Origin: Gemmatimonadota bacterium
GTDB taxonomy: Bacteria; Latescibacterota; UBA2968; UBA8231
Length of the DNA stretch: 40,305 bases
Direction of reading: 5' to 3'
NCBI GenBank assembly: GCA_002712305.1
Contig: PATE01000085.1
Coordinates: forward strand, 1-40,305
Part shown: positions 26,816-35,221 of the stretch, one piece after another
How positions within the stretch are numbered: the first letter of the stretch is position 1
How the letters are laid out: each line of letters begins with the position of its first letter
Program-made: the position numbers and the translations under genes
The notes under the pieces: generated by a model
What the model was told of the DNA's origin: nothing
Databases searched by the model: none
Seen by the model: the letters and a program-made list of their open reading frames with translations, nothing else

Positions 26816-29272
26816 TCACATCGTGGTCTGTGGATCAACGACGACAGCAAGATCGACGTCAAAGCGGCTCGATGCCTGGCGCATGGAGGTCAGAGCCGTC
26901 GAGGTGGTCTGGCGCAGAGCCTGTGCAGAGGGCCCCATCAGCAGAGCCTGCCATCGATGGCGTCCGCGCAGGCGGGCAAGTGGCGCCGGAGCAGGCCCCA
27001 GGAGTTGGACACCGGGTTTACAGGTCTGACGCAAACGGATCACCCCTTCATGGGCCGCGCGCTCCACGGCCGCGATCTGGTCACCCCGCCAGCGGAACAC
27101 GACAAGTCGGCCGAAAGGCGGGAATCCCGCAGCCCGTCGTTCGACAAGCTCATTCTCGACAAAAGCATCGAAGTCCTGTCGGGCAGCAGCTTGCAGTACA
27201 GCCTCGTCAGGCAATCGTGTCTGAATCACAACCTCACCTGGCTGATCACCTCGACCAGATCGACCTGCAACCTGCGTCAGAAGCTGAAAACTCCGCTCCG
27301 CAGCCCGGAAATCGGGCATGTGTAGCCCTGTGTCTGCTGAGATCACACCGACGAGGGTGACGTCCGGGAAGTCGAGCCCCTTGGCAACCATCTGCGTCCC
27401 GAGTAGAACATCCGCTTCGCGCCGACGGAACCGTTCCACCAATTCGTCATGGGCACCCTTCCACCCCGTCGTGTCCACGTCCATACGAATGACGCGGATG
27501 TCGGGAAACTGTTCCTCGAGGGCTGTCTCGACCTTCTGTGTGCCCACGCCCTGCAGCTTGACCTCCATGCTCTGACAGTGAGCGCATCGATCAGGGACAG
27601 GCTGCCGGTGATCGCAATAGTGGCAACGGAGGTCCTGAATCTGGGCGCCGTGACACGTCAACGAAACACCACAACGAGGACACTCCACCGACTCGCCGCA
27701 ATCTCCGCATTGGACCACTGGTGCGAAACCCCGTCGATTCTGCAACAACACGATCTGCTCACCACGCTCGAGTCGCTTGTGAATCTTGAGTCGCAGCGTT
27801 TTCGAAAACAGTACTCGCTCGCGCCGCTGAAATGGCTCCTGACGCATATCGACCACCTCGACCGTCGGGAGCGGCCGATTGTCCACGCGAGATGGCAATG
27901 CCGCGAGGCGGTATTTGTCGCGACGGACATTCCAGAATGACTCTAGACTGGGGGTGGCCGAGCCCAGGACCACGGCTGCGCCGGCCAGGCGGGAACGCAC
28001 GACGGCCAGGTCACGGGCCGAATACGCCAGAGGCTGTTTCGAATCCAGGTCGTCCTGAAAATACGAGCCATCATGCTCTTCGTCGACGACGAGAATCCCC
28101 AGATCGCGAACCGGGGCAAACAGGGCGGAGCGGGCGCCGATCACAATGCGCTGCTCGCCACGCCGAAGACGTTGCCAGGTATCGAAACGCTCACCAAGCG
28201 AGAGCTGACTGTGCAGAACGGCCACCTGTTCACCGAAGTGAGTTCGAAAGCGTCGTACCATTTGCCAGGCGAGAGCGATCTCCGGTACGAGGACGATGGC
28301 GCTTCGATTCAACGACAGTGCATGTTCGATGGCACGAAGGTAGACGAGGGTTTTTCCTGACCCTGTTACACCGCGCAGAAGGATGGGTGTGCTGTCACTT
28401 TTCTCTACCGCGGCTGACACCGTGTCGAGAGCCGCCTGCTGGTCCTGCGTAGGCACCAGATCGGGGGCGTCGAGATTGGTCAGATTGGCCAGTGGGTCGC
28501 GGATGACCTGCTCGTCAACGGTGTCGACGATCCCGCGTCGCTGCAGAGCCTGAAGGATCGCATATCCGTAGCCGTCCTCCACGAGTTGCTGTTTGGGCAG
28601 GCGACCCCCGGCGGCGGCGAGGGCGGTTACACACGCTGCCTGACGGGGGGCGCGACTCAGCTCTGCGGCGACCTCCTCTGCCGGACGAGGATCGATCAAT
28701 TGGACAGTCTGTCGCATTCGCTGCGAGACACTAGCATCCTGCAAGTCGGGTTGCACATCGATCGCGCCGGCTTGACTCAGGCGACGCAGGGCGGCTTCAA
28801 GACCGCGACCTCCGAGCCGCCTCTTGAGGGTTGTCACCGTGAGGGGGGAAGCGGCGGCACTCACCTCGTCTATCAGGCGCTGAGAGAGTGGGTCGAGGCC
28901 ATCGACGGGAGGTTTGGTCCCCCGTCGAACCCGTCGCCGTGACGTGATGTGCACGCCTGGTGGCAGGGCCGCCGCAAGGGCAGATCCGAGGGGAGCCAGA
29001 TAGTATTCGGCGAGGAAATGGCACAGTTGCACGATTTCCGGACTCAGAAGAGTTCCATCGATCAGCTGACTGATCTCTCGGATCGCTCGCTCGCTGAGAT
29101 CGCCCGCTGGTGGATCTTCGGCAACCACGAAACCGGTGACCAGTCGCTGCTGAACCGGCACCAGCACCACGGAGCCGAGGCCGACGGTTTCGGTCAATTC
29201 TGAAGGGACAGCATAGGTCAGTTGGCGAGCCAGCGGCGGGGGCAATGCCACTTCCACCAGGCGGCGGCTCAC
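26816..29272 (-). CDS. priA: Primosomal protein N' (replication restart helicase PriA)
   Basis: PriA reloads the replisome at stalled forks. The 818-residue product has the N-terminal DNA-binding domain, Walker A GVTGSGKT (residues 301-308), the DEEH box (397-400), and the PriA zinc region. That region has eight cysteines (522, 525, 531, 534, 550, 553, 563, 566) inside the helicase core. The C-terminal block GPAPAPLARLRGRHRWQ is typical. The GTG start overlaps the rodZ-like stop (GTGA). Confidence 0.96.
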   Translation of the reverse strand: MSRRLVEVALPPPLARQLTYAVPSELTETVGLGSVVLVPVQQRLVTGFVVAEDPPAGDLSERAIREISQLIDGTLLSPEIVQLCHFLAEYYLAPLGSALAAALPPGVHITSRRRVRRGTKPPVDGLDPLSQRLIDEVSAAASPLTVTTLKRRLGGRGLEAALRRLSQAGAIDVQPDLQDASVSQRMRQTVQLIDPRPAEEVAAELSRAPRQAACVTALAAAGGRLPKQQLVEDGYGYAILQALQRRGIVDTVDEQVIRDPLANLTNLDAPDLVPTQDQQAALDTVSAAVEKSDSTPILLRGVTGSGKTLVYLRAIEHALSLNRSAIVLVPEIALAWQMVRRFRTHFGEQVAVLHSQLSLGERFDTWQRLRRGEQRIVIGARSALFAPVRDLGILVVDEEHDGSYFQDDLDSKQPLAYSARDLAVVRSRLAGAAVVLGSATPSLESFWNVRRDKYRLAALPSRVDNRPLPTVEVVDMRQEPFQRRERVLFSKTLRLKIHKRLERGEQIVLLQNRRGFAPVVQCGDCGESVECPRCGVSLTCHGAQIQDLRCHYCDHRQPVPDRCAHCQSMEVKLQGVGTQKVETALEEQFPDIRVIRMDVDTTGWKGAHDELVERFRRREADVLLGTQMVAKGLDFPDVTLVGVISADTGLHMPDFRAAERSFQLLTQVAGRSGRGDQPGEVVIQTRLPDEAVLQAAARQDFDAFVENELVERRAAGFPPFGRLVVFRWRGDQIAAVERAAHEGVIRLRQTCKPGVQLLGPAPAPLARLRGRHRWQALLMGPSAQALRQTTSTALTSMRQASSRFDVDLAVVVDPQTTM

Positions 29273-30501
29273 GGACGCTCCGTATCGACGGACTCCGCTA
29301 TGGGATCGGGGGACAGAGAGGTGAAGGACCCCAGGGGTTCGAGTTCAGGTCCCAGCATCTGATATCCGTCGGTCACACCCCGGAAGCGAAGAACCTTCGT
29401 GGCGTCGCCAAGTCGACCAGCGCCCAACAGGGATCCCTGGAGGCGAAAGTGCACGCCGTGAGCGCGGCCGGCGCGAACCATGAAGAATTGGTTGGCAAAC
29501 CAGTGCCGGATTTCGCCTTTGGGGATGATCTCTTCGATTCCGTCCACACCGTCCCACTGCACCTGTACCCATGTCGAGTCGATGGCGCGTGCTTCCAGAA
29601 CGATGGCATCCGCCGTGTCCAACACGATTGGTGATGCGCCCAGGGCCGTATCGGCAGCCACGGTCAGGACCTCGGTCGGATTTTGTGCCTGCGTCGGGTT
29701 GGGATCGTCTTGCGGCGCTTGGCCGGCCCGACCTGTTGCGGCGACCTGCCTCGCCGGAGCGTCTGCCGGCGGCGTCTCTGTCTCTTGACCGGAAACCACT
29801 TCGGTCTGTCCGACCGAAGCTGCTGCCTGCGTATCTTGGGTCTGCGTATCTGGGGTCTGGGTGTCTGCGGTCTGGGTTTCCGGGGGCCTGGTGACTTCAG
29901 GCACGACAGCATCGGCAACGGCGACGGCTGTGTTCGGCTGCGCCGCATCCAGATCTTGAGCAGGTTCCCGATTCGTACCGGGGGAGTCAGGCGTCGCCTC
30001 CTGCGCAGATCCGGTTTCCTGCGGGGCTTCGGAGGCGAGCGGGCTGGACAGGTATTCGTCGGATTGCTGATAGCTCTGTGATGGTGCCTCGTCTCGCAGC
30101 AACACGATCGCCACCACGATGATCGCCACGAGCAGGATCGCGGCGCCAACGAGACGACTCAACGGCTGACGTTCAAGGAGGGAGACCCACGCGGGGGACG
30201 CGGCGACGGGAACAGGCGCCGACTGATCGGCACGCATGATGACCGGTTCTTCCGGAAGGCCGATTTCCTGCTCAAAACGGGCATCCATGGCATCGCCGCT
30301 CAACCCGACATGTTCGGCATAGTGCCAGACGGCGAGGCGTGCGTAGATCGGCTCGACGACGTCGAACTGTCCCGCCTCGATCCCTTCCAGGATCTTCAGC
30401 GAAACACCAAGTCGTTGCTGTACTTGCTCGAGGCTTTCGCCGCGCTCTTCACGACCACGGCGCAGTGCCTCGGAGATGGAAAGGTCGCTCTTCTCCGTCA
30501 T
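29269..30501 (-). CDS. rodZ: RodZ-like membrane protein with helix-turn-helix and DUF4115 domains
   Basis: The 410-residue product has a cytoplasmic HTH_25 domain (about residues 8-70, LEQVQQRLGVSLKILEGIEA) and a single membrane segment (117-135). A long Pro/Thr/Gln/Ala-rich linker with a five-residue tandem repeat precedes a C-terminal beta-rich DUF4115 domain (about the last 110 residues, WVQVQWDGVD onward). This is the RodZ architecture; RodZ couples MreB to the elongation complex that shapes the cell. Neither mreB nor other rod genes are in the window. ATG 30501 overlaps the maf stop by four bases. Confidence 0.85.
   Translation of the reverse strand: MTEKSDLSISEALRRGREERGESLEQVQQRLGVSLKILEGIEAGQFDVVEPIYARLAVWHYAEHVGLSGDAMDARFEQEIGLPEEPVIMRADQSAPVPVAASPAWVSLLERQPLSRLVGAAILLVAIIVVAIVLLRDEAPSQSYQQSDEYLSSPLASEAPQETGSAQEATPDSPGTNREPAQDLDAAQPNTAVAVADAVVPEVTRPPETQTADTQTPDTQTQDTQAAASVGQTEVVSGQETETPPADAPARQVAATGRAGQAPQDDPNPTQAQNPTEVLTVAADTALGASPIVLDTADAIVLEARAIDSTWVQVQWDGVDGIEEIIPKGEIRHWFANQFFMVRAGRAHGVHFRLQGSLLGAGRLGDATKVLRFRGVTDGYQMLGPELEPLGSFTSLSPDPIAESVDTERP
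29825..29884 (-). repeat. Four imperfect 15-bp tandem repeats inside the rodZ-like gene
   Basis: Four 15-base units (starting at 29825, 29840, 29855 and 29870) encode the five-residue repeats PETQT, ADTQT, PDTQT and QDTQA in the periplasmic linker. In-frame unit length suggests slippage-driven length variation of the linker without loss of frame. Confidence 0.8.
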
Positions 30502-31124
30502 GCACGATCGGGCTTGAATGGGGTGTCGACGTCGAAACCGGCAGCCGCGAGGAGGGTGGTCAGTCGGTGCAGCGGCAGACCGACCACATTATAGTAACAG
30601 CCCTCGATTCGTTCAATAAAACGGGCACCAAGTCCCTGGATCCCATAACTGCCTGCCTTGTCGAGAGGCTCGCCCGATTCGATGTAGTCGGTGATGGCCG
30701 ATTCGCTCAAGGGAGTCATGTGCACGCGAGTCACCTCCGCTGCTTCATGGGCCGCTCCGTCGGGTGAAAGCACACAAAGCCCCGTGCAGACCGAGTGCTG
30801 TCGCCCGCTGAGCAAGCCAAGCATACGGGCAGCATCGTCGACGGACGTGGGTTTTCCCAGCAACTCGTCTTCCAGCCAGACCACCGTATCGGCGCCGACC
30901 ACGAAGGTCCCCCGATCTCGTGGCAGATTCTCAGACACTGCCTCTGCCTTGGTTCGGGCAGAATGGATCGCGTGTTCCACGGCCTCACCTTCGGGCGCAG
31001 GTTCGGGTGCCGGACTCACGATCTGCTCGAAAGGCAGCCCCACCTGCTTCAGCAACGCGACGCGCCGAGGCGAGGCCGAAGCCAGAACCAGTGTTCCCTT
31101 ACTCACTGTGGCGACTTTACTCAC
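30498..31124 (-). CDS. maf: Maf family nucleoside triphosphate pyrophosphatase
   Basis: Maf proteins hydrolyse non-canonical or excess nucleoside triphosphates (dTTP/UTP in the YhdE group) and are linked to septum control. Motifs are LASASPRR near the N-terminus, FVVGADTVV, and GSYGIQGLGARFIERIEGCY. Two starts are possible: GTG 31124 (208 residues, overlapping the dtd stop) and GTG 31106 (202 residues). They lie in the two copies of an 18-bp tandem duplication. Neither has a good ribosome-binding site, so translation probably depends on coupling to dtd. The rodZ-like gene overlaps its 3' end. Confidence 0.92.
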   Translation of the reverse strand: MSKVATVSKGTLVLASASPRRVALLKQVGLPFEQIVSPAPEPAPEGEAVEHAIHSARTKAEAVSENLPRDRGTFVVGADTVVWLEDELLGKPTSVDDAARMLGLLSGRQHSVCTGLCVLSPDGAAHEAAEVTRVHMTPLSESAITDYIESGEPLDKAGSYGIQGLGARFIERIEGCYYNVVGLPLHRLTTLLAAAGFDVDTPFKPDRA

Positions 31125-31136
31125 TGTGGGGACTTT
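31101..31136. repeat. 18-bp tandem duplication across the dtd/maf junction
   Basis: Two adjacent 18-base units, 31101-31118 (actcactgtggcgacttt) and 31119-31136 (actcactgtggggacttt), differ at one base. The distal unit contains the dtd stop region and the first maf GTG; the proximal unit repeats the GTG AGT AA sequence, giving maf two in-frame GTG starts six codons apart. Confidence 0.9.
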
Positions 31137-31566
31137 CGATCAGAAGTGTCACGGGGCCATCATTGTCGATCAGAACCCGCATATGGGTGCCAAAAACGCC
31201 GCGTTCGACCCGTACGCCATGACTCTCAACACGTTGGATATACATCTCATAGAGTCGTTCGGCGACTTCGGGTTCGGCGGCGGTACCAAAGCTGGGACGC
31301 CGTCCCTTGCGACAGTCGCCATACAGGGTGAATTGAGATACGGCCAGAACACCACCACCCGATTCAAGGACCGATCGATTCATACGCCCATCGTCATCCG
31401 GGAAGATGCGCAGATGGACGGTCTTGTCCGCGCAGAATTCGATGTCCCGATCCGTGTCGTCCACATGGACCCCGACCAGCACGGCGAGTCCAGACTGAAT
31501 CTGACCGCAAACCTCACCATCGACTTCGACCGAGGCTTTTCGTACCCGCTGAACGACGAGTCTCAT
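31117..31566 (-). CDS. dtd: D-aminoacyl-tRNA deacylase
   Basis: DTD removes D-amino acids (and glycine from tRNA-Ala) from mischarged tRNA. The 149-residue product starts MRLVVQRVRKASVEVDG, has the catalytic SQFTLYGD motif and a C-terminal NDGPVT motif, and is of normal length. The open frame extends to 31842, but ATG 31566 is the family start and overlaps the lptD stop by four bases (ATGA). Confidence 0.95.
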   Translation of the reverse strand: MRLVVQRVRKASVEVDGEVCGQIQSGLAVLVGVHVDDTDRDIEFCADKTVHLRIFPDDDGRMNRSVLESGGGVLAVSQFTLYGDCRKGRRPSFGTAAEPEVAERLYEMYIQRVESHGVRVERGVFGTHMRVLIDNDGPVTLLIESPHSE

Positions 31567-34103
31567 GAGCCGATCCGACGGCGGTCGCCGCGCTCTAAAC
31601 GCAACTGGGGAATCTCCTTGAACTGAGCCTTGAAGTAGAAGGCTCGATTGTCGACCAGGCCACTGGGTTCCACGTTGAGGGTTGCTGTCCAATCGTGGAA
31701 CTCGCGCTGGACCGAAAGCAGCTCGGCTGTGATTCGATCTCGATGGCCCAGGGCAACGCCCGGTGCATGGAGATTGTAGTTGATCGAGTAGTTCACGTGC
31801 CAGATCTGTGACAGCGTCATCCCCAAGGAGCCACGAATCCACGAACGCTCAGACGTGCCCGCGGCAGATCGGCGACGGGAGTAATAGTGGCTTGTGTGGA
31901 AGGTTCGACCGCGATCGCGCGCATCGATGTCCTGCTGCAGGCCGTTCTCATATCCGAATCCATCGCTACGATCGTTGCCAAAGCGTTCCTGGTAGCTGCT
32001 GGATGACGAACGGTTCTGGGATCCGCCTTGGGACGAACCGCTGCGGGACCGACCACTTTGGCGATTGTCTCGCAGCGTCCGCAACGTCGTGGTGACCTCG
32101 AACTGACGCAAACGGGGAAGGGTCAGCAGGTCATCCTCGTCGTCATAGAATTCGGAGCGCAGGCTCAGTCGGGAGTTGAGACGGCGGCCGGCCTCGACGG
32201 TGAAGCTGGTGACCAGATCCGACAGGGGTCGCCGATCACGATCGAAGTCGTAGGAAGTGGACAGATTCAACTGGGCAAGTCGTGCTTTGGCCTCCTCCTC
32301 ATCGTTCTGCAGATACTTGACCCAGAGGCTGTTGCTCAGGCGAAGCGTGAGCCGGCGATTGGCCTTCCATGGTCCCCCTCGCCCGGTGAAACCCACGCCC
32401 CCAGTGTCGGAACGGGTCGCGCCAAAACTGAACCCCACATCAGGTTTCAGCACATGTCTCAGGGCCGTCACGCGCCCAACCCGCGGATGGAACAGGCCAT
32501 ACACGGTCTGCGACACGGTGGCCGACGTCGATAGCTGATCGGACCGGACGCCTTCCTCCGACCCCGAACGAAGATTCTGGTCACGCCACCCGCTATTGAA
32601 GGAGGCATTCAGATTGAGCCAATCTGCCGGGCGCTGCTGCGTGGAAAGTCTGAGACTGGCATCGGCGCGCGTACGGTCGGTCTGTGATGTAGCTGTCGTC
32701 TGTCTCGTGTTGCGCATCCGTGCGTTGCCATCGTAGTAGAAACGGGTATACCAGGGCCCGTTTCGTCCGGCGTCTCCAAACAGTGCCTTTCGACTGGCAC
32801 GCAGACTGATTTCCGGCAAGACCAGATCTGATCGATCGAGATCGAGATTCTTGGTCTGACTGGCGCCCGCACTCAGGGACCATCCCGCTTCACGCCATCT
32901 CTTGTCGTAACGGACATTCGAGCGCAGCGTGCGATTGAGGCGATCATCGAGTCCCGTGCCATTGTCTCGCAGGAAGTCCTGTTTTCCCTGGAAGGTCCCT
33001 GAGCCCTGAAGACTGGCCGACGAGCCCAACTGTTGGCGGTGGCGCAGCGAGAGCGACCAGGCCCGCTGTCCGACATCACCATCCTGGCGATTTTGCACAT
33101 TCGCCTGGATCGAGCCATTGAAGCGATAGCGCCACGCGTAAGACAGAGCCCCCCGTCCGACCCAGCCCGTCTGCTGTCGCAGATCGGCGGCCAGGGTCAG
33201 ATCCCAATAGTCGCTCGGGGCGAAATAGTAACCCAGATTCCGCACTTCCCATTCGGTCGTCGTGCTGCCAAAGGAGAGGGGGCGACGCCCGAAACCAGGG
33301 GTCAACACACCGGACTGCCGGTCTTCACGGAGAGAGAACACGTAGAAAGGAATCCACAGCAACCGGCTCTCAGCGATGCGGAAGTAGACGGGGCGTGCGA
33401 TCGCCATATCCCCCACAAGAACCTTGATGCGGGGGGAATAGAAGTCGAAGTGAGGATCGTCATCGTCACAGGTCGTATAGGACCCCGAGCCCACGAGGAA
33501 CTCCTCATCGGACAGTGCTCGAATTCGCCGTCCGGCGAAGAATCCATCATCGTGAGCGATCCGCCCGTCTGTGATCCAGCCTTCTCCTGTCTCGGTGTCG
33601 TAGAGGATGACATCTCCTTCCAACACGTCATCACCCCGTGACAGCCGCGGACGGGTGCCTGGGCCCTGCTGTGCTGTGGAATCCAAACCCAGTCTGCTGG
33701 AGTCGGCCGGTCCTGCAACCTGATCGACCGTGCGGCGACTGGAGTCTTGCTCGCTTGCTCTGGACGTGGACGTCGCCACAATGACATGACGGTCCCTGAA
33801 GAAAACCATCCGGTCCGCTTCGAGACGCGCACCCTTGTGCAGAACAACAGCGTGCCCTTCTAACACCAGAGAATCACCATCGACGTGGTCGATGAAGCGA
33901 TCCGCCTCGTACTCGAAGGCTGCTTCTGTGGTGCTTTGCGCAGATTCCAGCAGGCGGGTGACTGCAAGCAGCTCCGTGTCAGCCCTGGCTGCCGATGAGG
34001 TGTCCGTGCTGGTCGGGCTGGCACCAACCCTATCCGTCGTCGCCAAACTGGTGGTGACCAGGCCGGTCGTGATCAGGAGACGCAGAACGGAAAAGGCTTT
34101 CAC
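31563..34103 (-). CDS. lptD: LPS-assembly outer membrane protein LptD
   Basis: LptD inserts lipopolysaccharide into the outer leaflet of the outer membrane. The 846-residue product has a signal peptide (about residues 1-28) and an OstA/LptA-like N-terminal domain (for example LVLEGHAVVLHKGARLEADRM). The LptD block LLWIPFYVFSLREDRQSG and TPGFGRRP leads into a long barrel of alternating beta strands rich in Arg and Ser. Disulfide cysteines of the E. coli type are not obvious, as in many non-proteobacterial LptDs. The GTG start overlaps the rlmB stop (GTGA). It shows that the organism is diderm with LPS or a similar lipid. Confidence 0.88.
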   Translation of the reverse strand: MKAFSVLRLLITTGLVTTSLATTDRVGASPTSTDTSSAARADTELLAVTRLLESAQSTTEAAFEYEADRFIDHVDGDSLVLEGHAVVLHKGARLEADRMVFFRDRHVIVATSTSRASEQDSSRRTVDQVAGPADSSRLGLDSTAQQGPGTRPRLSRGDDVLEGDVILYDTETGEGWITDGRIAHDDGFFAGRRIRALSDEEFLVGSGSYTTCDDDDPHFDFYSPRIKVLVGDMAIARPVYFRIAESRLLWIPFYVFSLREDRQSGVLTPGFGRRPLSFGSTTTEWEVRNLGYYFAPSDYWDLTLAADLRQQTGWVGRGALSYAWRYRFNGSIQANVQNRQDGDVGQRAWSLSLRHRQQLGSSASLQGSGTFQGKQDFLRDNGTGLDDRLNRTLRSNVRYDKRWREAGWSLSAGASQTKNLDLDRSDLVLPEISLRASRKALFGDAGRNGPWYTRFYYDGNARMRNTRQTTATSQTDRTRADASLRLSTQQRPADWLNLNASFNSGWRDQNLRSGSEEGVRSDQLSTSATVSQTVYGLFHPRVGRVTALRHVLKPDVGFSFGATRSDTGGVGFTGRGGPWKANRRLTLRLSNSLWVKYLQNDEEEAKARLAQLNLSTSYDFDRDRRPLSDLVTSFTVEAGRRLNSRLSLRSEFYDDEDDLLTLPRLRQFEVTTTLRTLRDNRQSGRSRSGSSQGGSQNRSSSSSYQERFGNDRSDGFGYENGLQQDIDARDRGRTFHTSHYYSRRRSAAGTSERSWIRGSLGMTLSQIWHVNYSINYNLHAPGVALGHRDRITAELLSVQREFHDWTATLNVEPSGLVDNRAFYFKAQFKEIPQLRLERGDRRRIGS

Positions 34104-34873
34104 GTCGAATCGACCGGTGCCTGACGCTGGCGGAAGATCTCATAGAGGACGATACCAGCGGCGACGGAGGCATTGAAGGAGCCCGCTTCGGGGCGGGCCA
34201 TAGGCAGTCGTGCGACGAAGTCGCAACCTTCCCGGACCAGGCGGCGAAGACCGCTTCCTTCGGCACCGATGACGAGCCCGACATTGCCATGAAAATCGAT
34301 GTCAGCCACCTCCCGATCGCCTTCGGCGGCCAGACCCGTGATCCAAATGCCCGACTCACGCGCTTCATCGAGAGCCCGTCGAAGGTTTCCCACCCGACTG
34401 ACCGGTAGCCGATCGACAGCACCCGCAGATGCCCGGGCCACCGCGGCGGTGACACCGCTGACTCCGCCGCGCTGAGGTAGTACCACGCCATCTGCACCGA
34501 CTGCATGGGCACTGCGAATGATGGCCCCGAGATTGTGCGGATCCTGGATACCATCTAGGTAGACGAGGAAGGGATTCTCCATCTGGAGCAACTTGCCATA
34601 CTCGGTGTAGGATCGGGCCGCCAACATGGCCACGACCCCCTGGTGTTTCACGCCCTGTGCTGCCCGATCGATGGCTACACGGTCCACCATATCGAAAGGA
34701 ACACCAGCCGCTCGAGCACGCTCACGAATGGAGTCGATTACCTCACCGTGGGCCCCGCGTGCCAACAGCAGGCGTCGAATCGGCTGGCCCGCCTCCAGCG
34801 CACCCAGGACCGCGCGTCGTCCTGCGAGGGTTTCCTCAGCAACCGTGGAGTCGGTGTTCGGGTCTGGGCTCAT
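34100..34873 (-). CDS. rlmB: SpoU/TrmH family rRNA 2'-O-methyltransferase, RlmB-like
   Basis: This enzyme probably methylates G2251 of 23S rRNA. It has 257 residues: an N-terminal substrate-binding domain (AGRRAVLGALEAG) and the knotted SPOUT domain. The latter shows motif 1 DPHNLGAIIRSA, motif 2 VIGAEGSGL and motif 3 SFNASVAAGIVLYE. It is the first gene of the long overlapping minus-strand chain, so the promoter for that chain should lie in 34874-35220. I could not pick out a convincing one. Confidence 0.9.
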   Translation of the reverse strand: MSPDPNTDSTVAEETLAGRRAVLGALEAGQPIRRLLLARGAHGEVIDSIRERARAAGVPFDMVDRVAIDRAAQGVKHQGVVAMLAARSYTEYGKLLQMENPFLVYLDGIQDPHNLGAIIRSAHAVGADGVVLPQRGGVSGVTAAVARASAGAVDRLPVSRVGNLRRALDEARESGIWITGLAAEGDREVADIDFHGNVGLVIGAEGSGLRRLVREGCDFVARLPMARPEAGSFNASVAAGIVLYEIFRQRQAPVDST

Positions 34874-35220
34874 GCGGGTGCGGTCATCTTGGATCGGGAG
34901 GAAGAGAGGGGAGGCTCAAGGGGAGAGATTTCCCTCTCAGCGGCTCATGAAAGAACGAGCTCGTAGATAGCAGGGCATTGTTTTTCATGGACTTACGAGT
35001 AAGAAGGAGGTTCCGGCCCACAGATTGCTGATCGAGTGTGTCGCAAAGAGATTTCGCTTGTTTCACGAATCTGCCCACGGAGTCCCCAGTGGATACCATG
35101 ACCTTGCTGATCGAATTGGGGCTCGGCCTCGCCGCTTTGACTGCGGTCACCCGCGCCCTCGTCGAACGAGTCCACGAGCACCAGTAGTCGGCTCCTGATC
35201 CGCCGTCTGTCGTGGCGGAT
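34874..35220. other. Intergenic region upstream of rlmB
   Basis: This stretch should hold the start of the rlmB transcript and the end of the mutS transcript. Visible are a short plus-strand open frame (35089-35187), a perfect AAGGAGG (35004-35010) with no well-spaced start codon, the palindrome CGAGCTCG near 34957-34964, and a hairpin at 35197-35221. No promoter on either strand is convincing by eye. Confidence 0.5.
35089..35187 (+). CDS. Possible small hydrophobic protein (32 residues)
   Basis: GTG 35089 lies 6 bases after a GGAG and opens a 32-residue frame with a hydrophobic core (TLLIELGLGLAALTAVTRAL) and a charged tail ending VERVHEHQ. It is on the opposite strand to its neighbours. 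Size and composition suit a small membrane protein, but the frame is short enough to occur by chance. Confidence 0.2.
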   Translation: MDTMTLLIELGLGLAALTAVTRALVERVHEHQ

Positions 35221-35221
35221 C
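35197..35221. terminator. Hairpin at the 3' end of the mutS unit
   Basis: GATCCGCC (35197-35204) and GGCGGATC (35214-35221) form a perfect 8-bp stem with a 9-base loop, touching the stop codon of the FliG-N-like gene. No T-tract follows on either strand, so it may be a weak or factor-assisted terminator or an RNA-stabilising 3' hairpin. Confidence 0.35.

Noticed and set aside
29825-29884. Short repeats as a CRISPR array
   Set aside because: The units are 15 bases, directly adjacent without spacers, and encode an in-frame peptide repeat.
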